Position numbers and translations under genes: made by a program. A stretch of 64,000 nucleotides of DNA from Bacteroidales bacterium (lineage in GTDB: Bacteria; Bacteroidota; Bacteroidia; Bacteroidales; UBA10428). Below are positions 17,133-25,364 of this stretch, piece after piece; the first letter of the stretch is position 1; every line of letters begins with the position of its first letter. Location: the NCBI GenBank assembly GCA_035299085.1, contig DATGXG010000046.1:1-64000 (forward strand), read 5' to 3'. Below the pieces are notes generated by a model. The model made no database searches. It worked only from the letters and a program-made list of their open reading frames with translations, and was not told the DNA's origin.

Positions 17133-18456
17133 TGAAGGAAAAAGACCTTTTGAGGCCGCAAGTAAAAGCAATCATATTTATATAATTAAGGATAAAACTG
17201 TTCAGGATTTTCTTTATAATCATGAACTACCTAGAGATTCAGAGGAAATTGAAACAACTACAGAATATTACATAGATATTGATTATGAAATAACTGATGA
17301 AATCAAATGGATTGTAGCTGTGGATGGTGGAAATACAACTATACCTGTTAAATCAAAATTTCCTTCTTCTACTTTAACTTTTTTTCAATTTGGTGCTAAT
17401 GCACTTTCAATTGAGGATTTGAATTCTTTGAAAGAAGAACCATATATTTCACCTGATAACATTTCCAAATTGAAGGAGCTTCATAGGAGAAAGTTAGTTA
17501 TTCCGACGAAAAATATTGGTCTTAAAAAAGAAGATGGGACAAGGGCTACTTTAACCTATTCTGTAAGGAAGGCTTTATTTGATTTTTTCAAAAATGAGAA
17601 TTTATTAGAAACTCTATGTTGGTTTCTATTTGAAACATATAATCCCTCAAAATTTATAAATGAATATGAACTTGCTTCACATCCAGATAATTCCGAAATT
17701 AAAAAAGTCCCGATTAGAAAAAATGAGTTAACAAAGGACTTTTGTATAAATCATAGTGGTGGTCTAATCTTTCTTACAGATGTATTTCGATTACACGAGG
17801 TTGTTGATGATGATTTCGGTGCAGGTGGTGTACTTGGCTATTTAACAAATTTAGTAGAGCATTTTATTCTTATTGACTACATTAAAAATGTTTATCAACG
17901 ACGAAAATCTGCATTAAATGAAGTTATTTTTATTAAAGACGGCCCTCTTGGCTTTTTTGGTCAAACTGCTAATATGCATAAACCAATGAGGGCTCTTATA
18001 AGCTATTTAAATAGCGTAGAAAGTATATTTATTATTGGCGTTGAGAAATCAGGTCCATTTGTCGAACATGCAATGGAAATTCAAGATAAGCTTAAACCAG
18101 GGCAAGTATATTTATTTTCAAATTCTTATATATACAAATATGTTAAACCTGGGGATGTTAATACGACTGAACCTTATGGTAAAACTTCATATTATGGAAG
18201 TAAAATGATTTTTAAATCTCGTGATGAAAGAATTTACTTAATTACGCTACCTACTGAAAATCCGGAAGTTGTATTGAAACCATCTAAGAGAGATTTTAAA
18301 AATATTGATACAATTTTAAAATACATTGAGAAATTGCGATCTGATATGTATGATAATTCAATATTACCAATTGCGTTAGCAAATAAACTAGTTTCTTTAT
18401 CTGATCATCCAAGCTCAATGATATTAGAGAAATTTGCTAAATCAATTATAAAATAA
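17122..18456 (+). CDS. nurA: NurA domain nuclease
   Basis: A 444-residue NurA-family protein, last gene of the cluster. NurA is a manganese-dependent 5'-3' exo/endonuclease with an RNase-H-like fold that works as a dimer on a HerA hexamer. The first catalytic Asp lies in W-I-V-A-V-D-G-G (D68), where classic NurA has a D-G-S form. The second conserved acidic segment is F-I-K-D-G-P-L-G-F-F (D273). The start at 17122 overlaps the end of herA by 11 bp; the open frame extends 30 bp further upstream but that start lies inside herA. The protein is longer than archaeal NurA (about 330-400). It ends 31 bp from the convergent DUF2075 gene. Confidence 0.82.
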   Translation: MAYNEGKRPFEAASKSNHIYIIKDKTVQDFLYNHELPRDSEEIETTTEYYIDIDYEITDEIKWIVAVDGGNTTIPVKSKFPSSTLTFFQFGANALSIEDLNSLKEEPYISPDNISKLKELHRRKLVIPTKNIGLKKEDGTRATLTYSVRKALFDFFKNENLLETLCWFLFETYNPSKFINEYELASHPDNSEIKKVPIRKNELTKDFCINHSGGLIFLTDVFRLHEVVDDDFGAGGVLGYLTNLVEHFILIDYIKNVYQRRKSALNEVIFIKDGPLGFFGQTANMHKPMRALISYLNSVESIFIIGVEKSGPFVEHAMEIQDKLKPGQVYLFSNSYIYKYVKPGDVNTTEPYGKTSYYGSKMIFKSRDERIYLITLPTENPEVVLKPSKRDFKNIDTILKYIEKLRSDMYDNSILPIALANKLVSLSDHPSSMILEKFAKSIIK

Positions 18457-18487
18457 TATATTAAATGGTTAATCTATAAATGTTTAT

Positions 18488-20365
18488 TCAATGCGAAATT
18501 CTTCTTATAAATAATCTTTTTGATTCCTGATTCGTAAAACACACCCAGCATCCCTTCATCCCCCTCGTCAAAAGTGTCCTGTAAATATTCCTCACATGCC
18601 TGTCGAAGTTTTCTGGACTGCGTTTGAGCATGGGGTCTTTGGTGGCGGCGATGTTGGTGGTAAGGTTACCATTGCTGTCAACAGTAAGGTCATCACCGAT
18701 GATAACTCCCACATAATCAAACTCAAATCCCTGTGCAGTGTAGATGCAGCCTACCTGCTTGATGCCTTCGGTGCGATACGCCCACTCATACCATCTTACA
18801 TAGCCTTTGGGAATGTTTGTGATTTTATCATGGGTCTCCCAGGGCATGGCAAAATCGCCTATTCTCACGTCTTTTACCAGATCACCATTCTCATCCAACT
18901 TGCTGCTCCAGGGCCAGCAGAATCCGGCTACCATGCGGGCGGAGTTCGGTTTTTCCTTCTCCTTCTCAATCAGTGCATCCATAATCTCCTGCGGAGAATC
19001 AAAAATCCGGAAATCAAACTGTTCTTCCTTTCGTAATATTCGCTTCTCATCCGAATAACCCAACACCGATTCAACCCACAGCAAATAATCATTTGAACCC
19101 ATGCAGCGGTACTGGGTTTCCAGGGTGACTTCATAGGTCTTCGCATTATAATGAGCAGCCGCTTCTTTCACAAGCGCCGAACTACCCACTTCTGAAGAAC
19201 GAACATTCTGCCTGTCATCAATAAAGAATACTGTTGTCTTTGAACACCTCACCAATTGCTGCATCTGGGGCATATCGGTGCGGTCACCGGGTTTTGTGTA
19301 TTGGTGGTTGCTTGTTTTTTCTATCCGGTGTGCTTCGTCGATTAAAAGAATGTCAAATTCATTTTCCTTTGTCCTGCTGGGTATGAAGCGATAGAGATTG
19401 GAAAACATGATTTCGCTACCTCTACCAACAAGTTTTTGCAATCCTGTGGTAAAGGGTTTTGATTTACATCCGTAAAGGACATTCTTTTTCTGCAACGCGG
19501 CTTCAGCTAAAATATTCAGTGCAATAACCGATTTCCCGGTTCCGGGACCACCATGCACAATGATCACTGATTTCTCCTGTGTTTTAGCAGCCTGTCTGCA
19601 CCGGGCCCAAATCAGGTTTTTGGCAACCAGTTGTTCGTTTAACAAAGAGAAACTGAAATCATTCTTAATGATCTTATGTACATTTTCGAGCAGCTTTTTC
19701 GATGGATGCAGCCGGCTTTGCATAAACCGGTTAAAAATTTCAAATCCGGTTCCAGCCTGCAGCAATTCTTTGATCTTCTCGCCGAGGGCTTTGGTGTCCC
19801 CTTTTGTAAAAAGCGGAAATTCTCCGATTAGTTTTTTATATACAGGATCATAGAGTCCTTTATCCTCCTGCTTTGTATAATTATGGCAATAAGCGCAGCT
19901 ATACAGCGATAATATGGGCTCTTTTTCGAATTCCTCCACAAAGCCCTGCATATAATTGTGATATCCCTTAACCTGCTGCGAAGGATGCGGAACGATCCTT
20001 TCTTTGCCCCCGGTAAAGGTTTCCACGAAATTACCTTCTTCGGGTAATGGTTTAACATCCGTCCATTGCTTGAGCTCAATGAGAACCACATTGGCTTCCC
20101 GGTTTGCACCCCGTCCGAACAGAAGACAATCGAGCCGGCTTTGATTGTAGGGTACCTCATATTCGAGTGCCACAAAAGAATCCTGTACATTGCCGATTTC
20201 AAGCAGATCTCTTACCCGCGAAAGGCTGTTCTGCCAGGAATTGAATTCAGGTTTGCCGGGACTTTTTCCCAGTCTTGCCTGGTAACTTTCTGACATTTTA
20301 TCGGAAATCGTGTTCTCCCTGACGTCAGCTACAAATCGTTCCGAGGGAGCCTGGTAGATGAGCAT
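18488..20365 (-). CDS. DUF2075 nuclease-helicase (Schlafen-type superfamily 1 helicase domain)
   Basis: A 625-residue protein with an N-terminal PD-(D/E)XK-like nuclease region and a C-terminal DUF2075 P-loop domain. In the nuclease region, D79 in S-R-L-D-C-L-L-F and E97-x-K99 in V-L-I-E-L-K-Q-W form the expected D...ExK arrangement. The helicase part has Walker A GGPGTGKS (about 271-278), a DEAH box near 341, T-V-F-F-I-D-D-R-Q-N near 380, and motif VI-like R-N-I-Y-R-T-L-L-T-R-G-M-K-G near the end. The DUF2075 domain is the superfamily 1 module shared with long Schlafens. Such proteins are enriched in defence islands. Composition is close to the host average, unlike its AT-rich neighbours. 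The start follows the MazG-like stop by 2 bp, indicating an operon. Confidence 0.85.
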   Translation of the reverse strand: MLIYQAPSERFVADVRENTISDKMSESYQARLGKSPGKPEFNSWQNSLSRVRDLLEIGNVQDSFVALEYEVPYNQSRLDCLLFGRGANREANVVLIELKQWTDVKPLPEEGNFVETFTGGKERIVPHPSQQVKGYHNYMQGFVEEFEKEPILSLYSCAYCHNYTKQEDKGLYDPVYKKLIGEFPLFTKGDTKALGEKIKELLQAGTGFEIFNRFMQSRLHPSKKLLENVHKIIKNDFSFSLLNEQLVAKNLIWARCRQAAKTQEKSVIIVHGGPGTGKSVIALNILAEAALQKKNVLYGCKSKPFTTGLQKLVGRGSEIMFSNLYRFIPSRTKENEFDILLIDEAHRIEKTSNHQYTKPGDRTDMPQMQQLVRCSKTTVFFIDDRQNVRSSEVGSSALVKEAAAHYNAKTYEVTLETQYRCMGSNDYLLWVESVLGYSDEKRILRKEEQFDFRIFDSPQEIMDALIEKEKEKPNSARMVAGFCWPWSSKLDENGDLVKDVRIGDFAMPWETHDKITNIPKGYVRWYEWAYRTEGIKQVGCIYTAQGFEFDYVGVIIGDDLTVDSNGNLTTNIAATKDPMLKRSPENFDRHVRNIYRTLLTRGMKGCWVCFTNQESKRLFIRRISH

Positions 20366-20367
20366 CG

Positions 20368-20994
20368 TTACAATTCGTTATATTTCTTTGCGGTTCCCCT
20401 GGATTTCTCGACCGGGTATTTTTCGTTGTTTTTTCTGATTTTTTCAAGAACGATTTCTTTCACGTCAAAATCATGTTTTTCTGCCAGTAATAAGGCGAAG
20501 GCGAATACATCGGCCAGTTCCTCTTTCAGTTTTTCACGGTCAACCTTTTCGGCTTCTTCAACGGTCTTCCATAAAAACAACTCATTCAACTCAGCCGCTT
20601 CAATGGAAATGGCCAGGGCAAGGTCTTTGGAGTTATGGAATTGCTGCCAATGCCGTTCATCTCGGAACCTGATGAGTTCCTGACTAAGAGCATCAATTTC
20701 ATGGGCTCTATCTATATGATTTCCGAAACCATCATAATTTGATCGGGAATGCCAGATTTCAGTTGGTGTCAATATGTTATTTACCAGTATAGCAAAGCCC
20801 CATCTAATAGCAATATAGGCAACATATTTACCTTCATTTTCATTGAAATCGCTGGCAATTTGATCAACTGTTTTACCAAGTAACTCCTTAAGTTGTTCCT
20901 GACGATGACATGTTAAAGGGTAATTTTGGTCATACCATGAATCCCTGTAAAAGGGATTTTTTTTGATTAATTCTTTGCTTTGAACTGTGGCCAT
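20368..20994 (-). CDS. MazG-like nucleotide pyrophosphohydrolase with N-terminal extension
   Basis: A 208-residue protein. Residues about 104-208 form an all-alpha MazG-like (RS21-C6/EAR-type) NTP pyrophosphohydrolase. The metal-binding pattern is E132-x-x-E135 in S-I-E-A-A-E-L-N-E and E159-x-x-D162 in E-E-L-A-D-V-F, and the tail K-N-N-E-K-Y-P-V-E-K-S-R-G is standard. These enzymes hydrolyse canonical or modified dNTPs to monophosphates. The first 100 residues are extra compared with the usual 100-120 residue family member and contain W-Y-D-Q-N-Y-P-L and I-A-I-R-W-G-F-A; I recognise no domain there. It is the first gene of a two-gene operon with the DUF2075 protein, a pairing that suggests a nucleotide-depletion or sanitising role in defence (inference). 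Confidence 0.82.
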   Translation of the reverse strand: MATVQSKELIKKNPFYRDSWYDQNYPLTCHRQEQLKELLGKTVDQIASDFNENEGKYVAYIAIRWGFAILVNNILTPTEIWHSRSNYDGFGNHIDRAHEIDALSQELIRFRDERHWQQFHNSKDLALAISIEAAELNELFLWKTVEEAEKVDREKLKEELADVFAFALLLAEKHDFDVKEIVLEKIRKNNEKYPVEKSRGTAKKYNEL

Positions 20995-21081
20995 TGCCGT
21001 AGAATTGGGATCAACGAATATAGTGAAAATGGGGCGTCGATGTTCTTATAATGGGTTAAAATTGTAGAGACGCGATTTATC

Positions 21082-21205
21082 GCATCTCATATTTCTCGCA
21101 GATCACATACTATTTTTCTCGCAGAGGCGCAGAGACGCAGAGTTCTGCCTACGGCAGTTTAATATTTTAACACGAAGAACACGAAGGGAGATCGTAACGA
21201 AGAAC
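21082..21205. repeat. CTCGCAGAGGCGCAGAGACG repeat
   Basis: TTTCTCGCAGA...CGCAGAGGCGCAGAGACGCAGAG with GCCTACGGCAGTTTAA and ACACGAAGAACACGAAG blocks. The same blocks recur at 23965-24025, 24478-24525, 26518-26585 and 27840-27920. Bases 21000-21080 hold only AT-rich DNA and a short GCGATTTATCGC palindrome. Confidence 0.75.
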
Positions 21206-21237
21206 ACGAAGAAGGAATAACCACTATGGCACTAAGA

Positions 21238-21538
21238 CACAGATTAAGGTGTGCCTGTTCGGGCAGATTGCTTCGTCGGCTGGCGCCTCCTCGCAATGAC
21301 GGCTTTGATTAACATAGTGCATCATTCGAAGCACCGTGGGGTGGCCGTGACAAAACGGGGAGGTTCGTAGCCTATGAATGACGCAAGGCTGGAATTTCTT
21401 ATAAGCGAGCTTGCGTCCGGTTATTAGAAATTCCTGCCTTGTGGCAGAGCGGGCGGGGGTCGTTATGTCTTGACTTTTCTTGCTTCGTTCTTTTTGTCAA
21501 GAAAAAGAATGAAGTGGGGCTTGGGGTGAAACCCCAAT
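21238..21538. repeat. Structured 300 bp dispersed element, inverted copy
   Basis: This is the reverse-oriented relative of the 9368-9670 element. The CAGGCACACC/CGTCATTGCGA end is now on the left, the 69 bp hairpin is at about 21388-21456 (arms start TGACGCAAGGCTGG and end CCTGCCTTGTGGCA, with some mismatches), and a GGGGTGAAACCCC hairpin is on the right, next to the stop of the gene at 21543. Confidence 0.8.
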
Positions 21539-21542
21539 AAAA

Positions 21543-22034
21543 TCAATCCTCATCCTCAAACCTCTCCCCGTCCCACGGAATATCATCATCCGGATCCTTA
21601 TCAAAAGGCCCCACACCAGGAGGATTGAAAAGACCCCAGCGGTCGATAATGTAATTCCATTTATCGAAACCGGCCACCCAGTCGATGAACAGAAGCCTGA
21701 ATTCCTCGATGAGCTCTCTTACCGTAAGATAATACTCCACCTCCTTAAATCCATATTGTTTCAATGAATGATAGCTGATCACCAGGTCATGAGCCGATCT
21801 TCTTATAAAGGTGGCTGCCTCCATTTTAATAGAATAGAGTGTATCACCCGCGGTTCCGGCCAGTTTAGAGGTTATCGTCAGGGAATGGCCCAGCAATTCT
21901 TCTTTTAGAAATTGCAGCTGTTTATTATCTTCAGGCAACAGGTCACAAATTCGTTGAACCATATCCCTGATTTCTTCGGCCTTTATAAAAATGGGTAGTG
22001 TGGTGGGATCAATCGGGAGGTCTTCGTCTTCCAT
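21543..22034 (-). CDS. Hypothetical acidic protein, helical
   Basis: A 163-residue soluble protein of unknown function, acidic at both ends (MEDEDLPIDPTTLP at the start, DPDDDIPWDGERFEDED at the end) and predicted mostly helical in between. No signal peptide and no motif of a known enzyme. It has a relative in the window: the 3' end of a paralogue survives at 24412-24465, where the conserved DDDIPWDGE stretch is read in the same orientation next to the same repeat. The gene therefore belongs to a lineage-specific family that has duplicated locally together with the repeat. Confidence 0.7.
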   Translation of the reverse strand: MEDEDLPIDPTTLPIFIKAEEIRDMVQRICDLLPEDNKQLQFLKEELLGHSLTITSKLAGTAGDTLYSIKMEAATFIRRSAHDLVISYHSLKQYGFKEVEYYLTVRELIEEFRLLFIDWVAGFDKWNYIIDRWGLFNPPGVGPFDKDPDDDIPWDGERFEDED

Positions 22035-22124
22035 AAGTTTGGGTTTAAAGGTTTAACAATAACTGGTTTGCAGGATAAATGTAGGAAAAATGTTTGAGGT
22101 TATGTTACTGATTCCCGCCAGATT

Positions 22125-22460
22125 ATAACAAAGCCACGAATGCCCTGATTGAAGACAAATAATAATACTGAAATCCGAAATTTAACCACGAATGCACGAA
22201 TTAAAGACGAATTGTTTTATTAAAACTAATGGCACGAATGGCTGAAAGCGTTGCTTTCAGGGGGTGTACCAGTGATGATGTTGGTTCGTTTATCAATGAA
22301 TGAGGGACATTGCGATTCAGAGAGATAACTTTTGCCAATGCGTTCTTCCCCTCTCTTTCAGAGCCTGTCCCGCTTCGCGGGAAGAGGGGCAGGGGTGAGG
22401 TGTAATAAGTGCTGGTGGACACGAATGACTGAAAGCGTTGCTTTCAGGAGGTGTGCCTGT
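22125..22460. repeat. CCACGAATGCACGAATTAAA / GCTGAAAGCGTTGCTTTCAG repeat
   Basis: The element contains ACCACGAATGCACGAATT, a GCTGAAAGCGTTGCTTTCAG hairpin followed by GGGGTGT, a conserved spacer (TTGGTTCGTTTATCAATGAA), and a CCCCTCTCTTTCAGAG...GGGAAGAGGGGCAGGGG arm pair. An almost identical copy lies at 25365-25590 and shorter ones at 24035-24180 and 26585-26760. Together with AT-rich flanks it fills 22035-22507. Confidence 0.8.
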
Positions 22461-22507
22461 GACTAGAGCACTGCCTGATTTTGGCCAAAGGCATTTAAAC
22501 TAAGCCA

Positions 22508-23830
22508 TTATTTCACCAGTATTTTGTCTGTATAAGTTCTTCCATCAAAATTGACCTTACAGATATACAATCCTTTCGGAATGGTTTCAAGGGAAACTAA
22601 AGATCCATTTCTCACTTTACCGGAAAAAACTGTCGTGCCACGTAAATCGATCAATGAAACAAATACGTCCTTTTCATTTCCGCCATTTACACGAACCGTT
22701 AACCCCGAAGTTACCGGGTTTGGATAAAGAAATAATTGCATATCCTGAATTTCAGGATTTTCAGTGTTGACAATCATTTCAGGATAAAAATTATAATACC
22801 TGTATGAGAATGCTTCTTCATCCCCAATAAAATTGGAACTAATAGTCAGATCGTAATTATCTTTTTCTATATACTGATACCGGTCATTTTTAACCCATTG
22901 TTCCTCTTGCCAGTAATACCCGAGCGATTCTGTCAGTGTATCATTAATGTAAGAGGTCTCAGATTTGTCCTGGTTTATCCATAAACCGGATGGCATATCC
23001 CATTTATAACTAATTCCTCCAATCCGCAAATTGTCTTCATTATAAAAGTAAATCTGTTTATATGTACTGGTCCTGTCTGTAAACAGAACCGGCATAGTAG
23101 TCAATCTTTCGGTCAGATTGCCTTTTGTGTCATATGTTAATACAATTTTATTACTTTGTTTCCATTCCCGTGAAGATTGATCCCAGTCGAAATGATTATC
23201 AAGAATGATATGCCCCACAGAATCATAGGTTATGAGTTCCTTATGCTCATTATTCCAGGTACTGTCAGATGGATTGATATTAAAATAAAAATAACCGGTC
23301 ACCCATTTATTTTCATTGTAATTGGTTTGGGTTTTATCGTCTAACATCCATATCGAATCAGCCTTATTCCAGGTATAATGTAATGTCACACTTGCAGTAT
23401 CTGAATGGGAGGTTATTAATTTCCATTCATATACCCATTGAACCGATAGCATGTCCCAGCCGCTGTATTCGAAATAAACCCTTCTGTTTTGTTGATCATA
23501 GGCTTTTATTTCCCTGAACACATTATACCATTGTGTAAGTGTATCATTCCAGTAATATACATAAGTTAAAGTATTGTTTCCGTTTGGATCAAATTCATTG
23601 ATTACTTTAAACGAATTTACCCATTTACTGTTGGGCCTGTCATAATTTTGAAAAAGCACAGAATCAGGAGAACGGTCTTCATTTTCTTCTTTGATAAGGA
23701 TTTCAGCCTGGTTCCTGGCTGATTCTAAATGAATAAATTTCTTGGGGTACTTTGAATCCTGAATTTTCTGGGCCTGAAGAATTGAAAGTTGAAGGATAAT
23801 GGTAATGGCCAATGTGTAAAGACTTTTCAT
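22508..23830 (-). CDS. Secreted YD-type repeat protein with T9SS type A sorting domain
   Basis: A 440-residue exported protein. The signal peptide (LYTLAITIILQLSILQAQ, cleavage near residue 20) is followed by about 300 residues of irregular tryptophan/tyrosine-rich repeats, each with an aromatic pattern such as YYWND-T-L-T-Q-W, FDWDQSSREWKQ and SYKWDMPSGLWINQ. Successive repeats are spaced by about 30-40 residues. They resemble RHS/YD-type beta-hairpin repeats. The C-terminal 75 residues form a T9SS type A sorting domain (L-Y-P-N-P-V-T-S-G, I-D-L-R-G-T-T-V-F, P-K-G-L-Y-I-C-K-V, K-I-L-V-K). It is a paralogue of the protein at 40141-41316, with the same repeat style and domain order. The surface function is unknown, possibly adhesion or binding. 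Confidence 0.8.
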   Translation of the reverse strand: MKSLYTLAITIILQLSILQAQKIQDSKYPKKFIHLESARNQAEILIKEENEDRSPDSVLFQNYDRPNSKWVNSFKVINEFDPNGNNTLTYVYYWNDTLTQWYNVFREIKAYDQQNRRVYFEYSGWDMLSVQWVYEWKLITSHSDTASVTLHYTWNKADSIWMLDDKTQTNYNENKWVTGYFYFNINPSDSTWNNEHKELITYDSVGHIILDNHFDWDQSSREWKQSNKIVLTYDTKGNLTERLTTMPVLFTDRTSTYKQIYFYNEDNLRIGGISYKWDMPSGLWINQDKSETSYINDTLTESLGYYWQEEQWVKNDRYQYIEKDNYDLTISSNFIGDEEAFSYRYYNFYPEMIVNTENPEIQDMQLFLYPNPVTSGLTVRVNGGNEKDVFVSLIDLRGTTVFSGKVRNGSLVSLETIPKGLYICKVNFDGRTYTDKILVK

Positions 23831-23954
23831 AAAACCGGGTTGATAAAACTTTTTTTAAATATAAAATTTTAACCTTGAATAAAAGAAAAGTTTTTCATTG
23901 AAAGCTAATGGACTGGCTGCCTATGGCGGCGACTTGCGGCGTTGGTTCTAGTGG

Positions 23955-24180
23955 AGGCGCATATTTCTCACAGAATTTCTCGCAGAGACACGGAGACGGA
24001 GAGGAACCGCCGATAGCGGTTTAAAAACAAAGCCACGAATGCACCGATTGAAGACAAATAATAATACTGAAATCCAAAAATTTAACCACGAATGCACTAA
24101 TTGAAGACGAATTTTTTATTAAAACTAATGGCACGAATAGCTGAAAGCATTGCTTTCAGGGGGTGTGCCTGTGACTAAAG
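23955..24180. repeat. CTCGCAGAGACACGGAGACG and CCACGAATGCAC repeats
   Basis: A CTCGCAGAGACACGGAGACG copy (23965-24025) is followed by the ACCACGAATGCACTAATT/GCTGAAAGCATTGCTTTCAG element (24035-24180). The latter runs straight into the structured element at 24180. Confidence 0.75.
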
Positions 24181-24411
24181 CACTGCCTGATTCAAGGCAC
24201 CGTGGGGTGGCCGTGACAAAACGAGGAGGGCGATCAGGGTGTGAATGACGCAAGGCTGGAATTTCTTATAAGCGAGCTTGCGTCCGGTTATTAGAAATTC
24301 CTGCCTTGCGGCAGAGCGGGCGGGGGTCGTTTTGTCTTGACTTTTCTTGCTTCGTTCTTTTTGTCAAGAAAAAGAATGAAGTGGGGCTTGGGGTGAAACC
24401 CCAATAAAAAG
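24180..24411. repeat. Structured dispersed element, inverted copy lacking the outer tail
   Basis: Starting at the CACCGTGGGGTGGCCGTGAC block, it continues through the 69 bp hairpin (about 24247-24314, arms TGACGCAAGGCTGG and CCTGCCTTGCGGCA), the CTTCGTTC...GAATGAAG palindrome and the GGGGTGAAACCCC hairpin. It is nearly identical to 21330-21538, including the junction with the DDDIPWDGE coding remnant. Confidence 0.8.
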
Positions 24412-24465
24412 TTACCCCATCACCCCCTCTCCATCCCATGGAATATCATCATCCAGATGGTAATA
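24412..24465 (-). pseudogene. 3' remnant of a paralogue of the 21543-22034 gene
   Basis: Read on the minus strand, about 18 codons ending at a TAA (24412-24414) encode a tail with H-L-D-D-D-I-P-W-D-G-E-G-V-M-G. The intact gene at 21543 ends D-P-D-D-D-I-P-W-D-G-E-R-F-E-D-E-D. The remnant follows the same repeat at the same distance as the intact gene, so a block of repeat plus gene end was duplicated. Everything upstream has been lost and replaced by CGCAGAGGCGCAGAG repeat DNA. Confidence 0.7.
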
Positions 24466-24618
24466 GCCTGCAGTGCTAATTTCTCGCAGAGGCGCAGAGT
24501 AACCGCCTGTAGCGGTTTTAAAGACTAAGCCCCGAATGCGCAGATCGTGAAACATTTAATATCGCTCATTGTTATAGCCATGTTAAAATTCTCCAGGAAT
24601 AAATTAATCTCTTCAAAA

Positions 24619-25158
24619 ATGAAAAGGACAATCGTAAATCCCATCATTAAAGACATTTTAACCTTCCTGCAGACAGATGAAGAATCAAATGGAAAAATAA
24701 CTGAAGCTGAAATTACCCTTATGCCGGGAGGAGGAAATCCTCTGCATTACCATAAAACGTATTCTGAAACTTTTACTGCAATTAACGGAGAACTGGGTTT
24801 AAAATTAGGGAAAGAAACAAAGATCCTGAATGCAGGAGAATCATACACGGTTACTCCCATGTCACTGCATAGATTCTATAATCCAACCGACAAAGAGATT
24901 AAATTCAATGTTAAAGTAAGACCAGGACATACCGGGTTTGAAAATTCATTGAGGATAATTTATGGGTTGGCTGCCGATGGCCTTACCGATAATAAATCGG
25001 TTCCCAAAAGTTTAAAGCATACGGCAATTGTTGTATGCATGAGTGATATGAATATCCCCGGAATGTTATCACTGCTATTTCCTCTTTTAAAACGTATTTC
25101 AGATAAGGCAATAAAAAACGGCGAACAACAAAAGCTAATCGACAAATATTGTAATTAG
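24619..25158 (+). CDS. Cupin domain protein
   Basis: A 179-residue protein with a single conserved cupin barrel (residues about 25-115). Cupin motif 1 is seen as P-L-H-Y-H-K-T-Y-S-E-T-F (two His and a Glu for metal binding) and motif 2 as G-E-S-Y-T-V-T-P-M-S-L-H-R-F-Y-N-P with the third His. The C-terminal 60 residues contain a helical, partly hydrophobic stretch (M-L-S-L-L-F-P-L-L-K-R-I) that may bind lipid or a partner. The ATG at 24619 is chosen; the open frame extends to 24547, but the extra 24 residues lie in repeat-adjacent DNA and precede the domain. The ligand is unknown. Monocistronic. Confidence 0.8.
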   Translation: MKRTIVNPIIKDILTFLQTDEESNGKITEAEITLMPGGGNPLHYHKTYSETFTAINGELGLKLGKETKILNAGESYTVTPMSLHRFYNPTDKEIKFNVKVRPGHTGFENSLRIIYGLAADGLTDNKSVPKSLKHTAIVVCMSDMNIPGMLSLLFPLLKRISDKAIKNGEQQKLIDKYCN

Positions 25159-25269
25159 ATCGAACCTCGAATACACGCCCGGTTACGAGTAAAAATTTAA
25201 TCGCAAAGGATTTGTTATCAATTGAGAAACAATGTCCGATTCCTACGTTCATAGATTATTTTCAGTAAG

Positions 25270-25350
25270 AAACCTACCGTTTTACGCAAAGAGCGCTAAG
25301 GGCTCAAACCTTCGGTTTTCGCAGAGGCACCTCTTCTCAAACCGCTGGCG
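25270..25350. repeat. GGCTCAAACCTTCGGTTTTCG repeat
   Basis: A shortened relative of the 6850-6980 repeat: CGCAAAGAGCGCTAAGGGCTC, AAACCTTCGGTTTTCG and CTCAAACCGCTGGCGG. Bases 25159-25270 carry nothing recognisable. Confidence 0.6.
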
Positions 25351-25364
25351 GAATTCCACTTTAT

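Noticed and set aside
13117..18456. Assignment to DISARM, BREX or classical type I-III restriction-modification
   Set aside because: No SNF2 helicase, DUF1998, PglZ, BrxC or HsdR/HsdS-like gene is present. HerA plus NurA plus DUF3883 does not fit those named sets.
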